This document shows, one piece after another, positions 60,524 through 64,000 of a stretch of 64,000 nucleotides of DNA. Source of the DNA: Lactobacillus sp. (lineage in GTDB: Bacteria; Bacillota; Bacilli; Lactobacillales; Lactobacillaceae); the NCBI GenBank assembly GCA_022483245.1, contig JAKVNR010000001.1, positions 1,054,001 through 1,118,000 on the forward strand. Direction: 5' to 3'. Both the position numbers and the translations under genes were made by a program. The notes below the pieces were generated by a model that saw only the letters and a program-made list of their open reading frames with translations, had not been told where the DNA came from and did not search any database. Each line of letters begins with the position of its first letter. Within the stretch, counting starts at the first letter, position 1.

Positions 60524-62340
60524 TCCCGCCGCTGCAGCAGCGCTCTGATATCGGCTGCTTCTTCGGCCTTGCCTGATAACAACAACCGGTCGCCTTTTTC
60601 GATAATGGTTTGCCCATGCGGAGTAATCCATTGCTTGCCGCGGCGAATGCGTGACACGGTGATCTGATCGATAAATTCCCACTCCATAAGTGGCCGCCCA
60701 TAATAATGCGGATTTCTGACCTGTGCTTCGTACAGGCCATTTTTTGCATCCAATAAAGATGACACTACATCTGGAGCTTCGATCATGAACTTCATCATTT
60801 GTGAGCGAACTGGGAAGTTGTTGTAAAGTTCCAAGCCACTTTCTTTAATCTCAGCTAGCTGCTGGCTCGTTGGCTGACGCAGGGACAAAATGACCCGCTC
60901 AACCCCAGCTGCTTTAGCCAATTTAGCAGCTTCATAACTAGTTCCATCATGGTCTGTTGCTGCTACGAAAATATCGCAATCAAAGGCATGTTGATTATCA
61001 GCCGATAGGTGCTCAATTAAACAAATATGGCTGACTTCGCTGTTGTAAGTTTCATAATCTTCTTTGTTCAAAGCCACCACTTCAGTTTCATAGTGGTCTT
61101 TGACCAGTTGCTGGGCAATCGGCACCGTCAGCATATTAGCCCCATATAAGATGACTTTTTGCTTCATCTGGTCTTCTTTGGTCAGTACGAACTGGCTATT
61201 AAAGACAATTGGCGAAACGATGCAGACAATGACCGCTGCTAAAATAAAGGCTCCGGCTTGGTTGGAATCAATTGTCCCCAATTTTTGCGCTACTTGCACA
61301 GCTGGCAAGACAATCGTAATTGTAGTCACCGTCAAAAAGCCACCGGCTAAAGCATTGCGGCCAATAAAGTAGCGTTTAAAAATTAGCATAACTGGCAATT
61401 TGGCCAAAACGAAGAAAATAACCAAAACCGGCACCAGCATCAGCGACTTCGGGTTGGCAAACAAGGTGCGCAAATTCAAATTAGCACCAGTCATCACAAA
61501 GAAAATTGGAATGAAAAACCCGTAACCAATTGAAGTTAATTTATCACGCGTGCTGGCCGTTGGTTCCAGCAGCTTCATCACCATGCCGGCTAAAAAGGCG
61601 CCCAAAATGTTTTCAGCACCAACTTCTTCAGCCACCGATACTAATGCAAACAGCAAGAAAAAGGCGAGCCGGACATCGAGCTGAGTCGTTGATTTGGTGA
61701 TTTTATTAAACCAAATATATGGCTGGCGGAACCGATTCAACAAAATAATTGCTGCTACCAACAGTAAAATGAGTAGCCACAGACGCTGCGGGTGACTGCT
61801 GTGCAGGCCGGAGTAAATTGTCAGGCCGGTTAAAGGGATCACTTCACCTAAGACTGCTGTCAGCAAAATCGTTTGCCCGACCGGCTTATCTAAAATTTCT
61901 TTTTCGGTCAAAGTAGCGATAACTACGCCCAGTGCGATCGTCATTAAGATGATCCAGGCTAAAGCGAAATCGCTAAACAAGCCGGTCAGCTGCATAATCA
62001 CTGCCAGCAGCAGACTCATCCCCATCGTGCCTAAAAAGGCAAGACTGGCCACTTTTACTGGGTTAACTTGTCCATGCGGTCCGCGCCGGCGCTGATGCTG
62101 TTTGCCAAACAAAGAAAAGTCGATTTCCATCCCTGACAAAAACAGCAGCATCATCACACCTAAGTTAGACAGAAATGAAATATTGCTGGTCGTATGCAGC
62201 AAGTTGAACCCGCTTTTGCCTAAGATAATCCCAACCACAATTTCGGCAACTGCGGTTGGCACCTGTCTCACTTGGAACCGGGCCATCAGAATTGGCACCA
62301 GCAAAGCGGCGACAACAACTAGCAGCAAGGATAAGCGCAT
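60520..62340 (-). CDS. CPA2-family K+/H+ (Na+/H+) antiporter with TrkA/RCK regulatory domains
   Basis: A 606-residue transporter. Residues about 1-390 form the 12-13-helix antiporter core (VVGIILGKSGFNLL, AEEVGAENILGAFLAGMVMKL). A Rossmann-like RCK-N domain follows (KVILYGANMLTVPIAQQL) but its nucleotide loop lacks the GxGxxG pattern. The C-terminal RCK-C domain ends GDRLLLSGKAEEAADI. The start at 62340 (MRLSLLLVVV) has AAAGGAG upstream; the frame runs seven codons further. It balances cytoplasmic pH or monovalent cations and may respond to nucleotides or c-di-AMP as in other Firmicutes; that is inference. Confidence 0.9.
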   Translation of the reverse strand: MRLSLLLVVVAALLVPILMARFQVRQVPTAVAEIVVGIILGKSGFNLLHTTSNISFLSNLGVMMLLFLSGMEIDFSLFGKQHQRRRGPHGQVNPVKVASLAFLGTMGMSLLLAVIMQLTGLFSDFALAWIILMTIALGVVIATLTEKEILDKPVGQTILLTAVLGEVIPLTGLTIYSGLHSSHPQRLWLLILLLVAAIILLNRFRQPYIWFNKITKSTTQLDVRLAFFLLFALVSVAEEVGAENILGAFLAGMVMKLLEPTASTRDKLTSIGYGFFIPIFFVMTGANLNLRTLFANPKSLMLVPVLVIFFVLAKLPVMLIFKRYFIGRNALAGGFLTVTTITIVLPAVQVAQKLGTIDSNQAGAFILAAVIVCIVSPIVFNSQFVLTKEDQMKQKVILYGANMLTVPIAQQLVKDHYETEVVALNKEDYETYNSEVSHICLIEHLSADNQHAFDCDIFVAATDHDGTSYEAAKLAKAAGVERVILSLRQPTSQQLAEIKESGLELYNNFPVRSQMMKFMIEAPDVVSSLLDAKNGLYEAQVRNPHYYGRPLMEWEFIDQITVSRIRRGKQWITPHGQTIIEKGDRLLLSGKAEEAADIRALLQRRD

Positions 62341-62383
62341 CTTGAAACTCCTTTCACACAATCATCTTATTTTACCAAAAAAA

Positions 62384-62412
62384 TAGTCAGTGCCCTGGTC
62401 AGGACGCTGACT
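62384..62412 (-). terminator. Terminator of the GH25 lysozyme gene
   Basis: AGTCAG / CTGACT outer stem with further pairing inside, followed on the minus strand by T7. Confidence 0.7.
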
Positions 62413-62435
62413 AAATTTATTTGCGTTAATTAAAA

Positions 62436-63908
62436 TTATTGACTGATGACTACGTAGCTGCCGTCAATCCATTGGTTGCCGCCTAAGTTGTACCAAATTT
62501 TGCCGTTGTTTAACACAACCCGCTTGAAAATCTTCCAAGACGTACCATGTTGCAGACGGCGGCCACTGAACTTAGCATTATTGCCATAGCCATACCACAA
62601 GTTGACACCATAGCCTGGAATATAGTTAATTCGGCCAATTGCACGATAATTAGTTTCTCCCGTTGATAAATTATCACCATTGTGGCTGCTGCTACCGGAA
62701 TCATCCTTCTTATTTTCAGGAATGCTTGCAAAGCCGGTAACCATGACATAACGTCCATCAACCCATTGATTGCCACCCAAGTTGTACCACCAGTTACCAT
62801 TAACTTGGCTCTTAGCAGTTACTTTCCATCTTGAACCATTGTTCAAATATTTACCGGTAGTTTTGCCTTGTGGGGCATTCCACACAGCAATTGGACTAGT
62901 AAATGAAACAGTCGCAATTGGATCGCCAGTATCTACCCGCTTACCGCCATTGTTAGTTGGCTTGCTAGTGTTGTTAGTTTGATTGTGCGGAGTAACTGCA
63001 CTAGAAGAAGTTAATGGAACTAAAGAAATGTTACCATCAACGTATTGACCGCGCCAATTATCAGTAAACTGCCAAATAGCTACACCGTCCATTGATGGGA
63101 AGTAGTCAAAGTTTGGCGTATCAATTCTGCCAGAAGTTGCATATGAGGCAACCCAGATAGAGGTAGGGAATGAACTGTTAATTGTGGCCGTGTTCAAATT
63201 GTTCCGCAATAAGTAGGCACCAGAATAAATCAACGGCAGGTAGCCAGCATTTTTAACTTGTCTCATAAAAGCTAAAACAGCAGTAGTATTAGCATCCCGC
63301 GAACCGTTAACGTAGTTTCCGTCACCAGTTTCCCAGTCACAAGCTAAATAAGAACCGGTTGACAAGCCCATTGACTTAGCAGCTGAAATTGCGTAGTTAG
63401 CTTCGCTGACAGCTGCGGACGCATTAGAACCAAAAGTAGCAAAGTGATATGCCATGACCATCATGTCGTTAGCCTTAGCTGAAGCAATTTGAGCTGAGGC
63501 CTTCGGGTTACGGTATGAGGTACCTTCAGAAGTTTTAACAATTGCAAATTGGGCACCATTTTGTGCATAACCGGACATGTTGGTACTTTGGTAGCTGGCT
63601 ACATCAACACCGTAAGAGCGAGCAGCTACTTGGTTTGATTGAGCTAAAACTTGCACATGTTGTTCTTCTGGCTTAACGCTGTAGGATGTGGTTTGTACGC
63701 TAGCAGCATTTGCAGACGTTGTTTGTGCAGATATATCCGTATTAGCAGTTTGTGCTTGATTAATAGTGTCAGTCGTCTGTTCATTTTGATTAGTTTGAAC
63801 AGTAGCTGAAGGTTGCACAGTTGCAGCTTGAGCTGAGTGACCATTCCAAGCCATTAAACCAGCTAAAGCCGCTGTACATACCATCGCAGTTGTTAATTGT
63901 TTCTTCAT
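62436..63908 (-). CDS. Secreted GH25 muramidase with C-terminal SLAP-type repeats
   Basis: A 490-residue exported enzyme that cleaves the peptidoglycan glycan chain. Signal peptide about 1-28 (AMVCTAALAGLMAWNGHSAQA). A Ser/Thr/Gln-rich linker follows. The GH25 domain at about 99-290 has SYGVDVASYQS (catalytic Asp), VKTSEGTSYRNP, YLACDWETGDG (catalytic Asp and Glu) and IWQFTDNW. Two repeats of about 70 residues (about 325-490) end in NLGGNQWVDGRYV and NLGGNQWIDGSYV, the SLAP/SH3-like wall-binding module. It is likely an autolysin or a separation enzyme. AGGAG precedes the start. Confidence 0.93.
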   Translation of the reverse strand: MKKQLTTAMVCTAALAGLMAWNGHSAQAATVQPSATVQTNQNEQTTDTINQAQTANTDISAQTTSANAASVQTTSYSVKPEEQHVQVLAQSNQVAARSYGVDVASYQSTNMSGYAQNGAQFAIVKTSEGTSYRNPKASAQIASAKANDMMVMAYHFATFGSNASAAVSEANYAISAAKSMGLSTGSYLACDWETGDGNYVNGSRDANTTAVLAFMRQVKNAGYLPLIYSGAYLLRNNLNTATINSSFPTSIWVASYATSGRIDTPNFDYFPSMDGVAIWQFTDNWRGQYVDGNISLVPLTSSSAVTPHNQTNNTSKPTNNGGKRVDTGDPIATVSFTSPIAVWNAPQGKTTGKYLNNGSRWKVTAKSQVNGNWWYNLGGNQWVDGRYVMVTGFASIPENKKDDSGSSSHNGDNLSTGETNYRAIGRINYIPGYGVNLWYGYGNNAKFSGRRLQHGTSWKIFKRVVLNNGKIWYNLGGNQWIDGSYVVISQ

Positions 63909-63939
63909 TAAATTTATTCTCCTATTTTGCTTGCTTATT

Positions 63940-64000
63940 TTACTTTTGAATCAGCAAATACTTTGCTGGGACCCATTGGTTGCCGCCTAAGTTGTACCAA
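63940..64000 (-). CDS. C-terminus of a second SLAP-repeat wall protein (truncated by window edge)
   Basis: The last 19 codons of an upstream gene read WYNLGGNQWVPAKYLLIQ followed by K and stop, the same end as in the GH25 repeats. The stop is only 31 bp upstream of the GH25 start, so a paralogous wall-bound enzyme lies directly beyond the right edge. Confidence 0.7.
   Translation of the reverse strand, partial: WYNLGGNQWVPAKYLLIQK

Overview
The window looks like a low-to-mid GC Lactobacillus (sensu stricto, delbrueckii/acidophilus-type) chromosome. Evidence: housekeeping genes with lactobacillar features (PepC, Opp operon, TagD, GlmU-PurR-Veg-RsmA-RnmV-TatD-MetG order), YSIRK signal peptides with LPQTG anchors, SLAP-type wall-binding repeats, and IS256, IS982 and IS66 elements. 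Species is not assigned.

Layout. 1-3.1 kb: two paralogous SLAP-domain surface proteins; the first is frameshifted and runs off the left edge. 3.4-12 kb: a conserved minus-strand block (glmU, purR, veg, rsmA, rnmV, tatD, metG, a TPM-domain protein, trpS). 12-21.5 kb: SRAP protein, tRNA-Gly, a degenerate CPBP membrane protein, an SOS-controlled Y-family polymerase with a YolD-like partner, greA, a lipoprotein, Hsp20, a teichoic-acid/polysaccharide group (flippase, glycerophosphotransferase, tagD) and pepC. 21.5-38 kb: accessory island with an antisense-paired toxin-like locus and two tandem YSIRK/LPQTG adhesin genes. The first adhesin is split by a 9.4 kb composite IS256 transposon. 38-45 kb: HicB-like protein, oppABCDF, an HD hydrolase and a PD-(D/E)XK protein. 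46-64 kb: tRNA-Thr, an acyltransferase pseudogene, T-box-controlled tyrS, a cell-envelope group (980-residue LTA-synthase-like protein, GT-C-like enzyme, PlsY, LCP ligase), sugar uptake, gpmA, a lipoprotein, a phosphatase, a CPA2 antiporter and a GH25 lysozyme with SLAP-type repeats.

Two stories stand out. (1) The segment 22619-32042 has IS256 copies in direct orientation at its ends and is flanked by the same 8 bp (AAAAGGAG). Removing it with one copy of that 8-mer restores an in-frame 635-residue adhesin. Its cargo is a flavinylated FAD reductase, a GntR/FCD regulator and an NAD(P)-binding protein, with a duplicated promoter/operator; an IS982 carrying a nested IS66 lies beside it. (2) Long poly-G:C runs (7 to 11 bp) occur five times, each inside or just upstream of a cell-surface gene: SLAP1 (7), upstream of SLAP2 (8), upstream of adhesin A (11), inside adhesin B (7, out of frame) and inside the LTA-synthase-like gene (10, in frame, with stops within ten codons after a slip either way). 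This suggests slipped-strand phase variation of the envelope.

Main caveat: several 1-nt frameshifts lie in homopolymers, so sequencing error must be excluded for each one.
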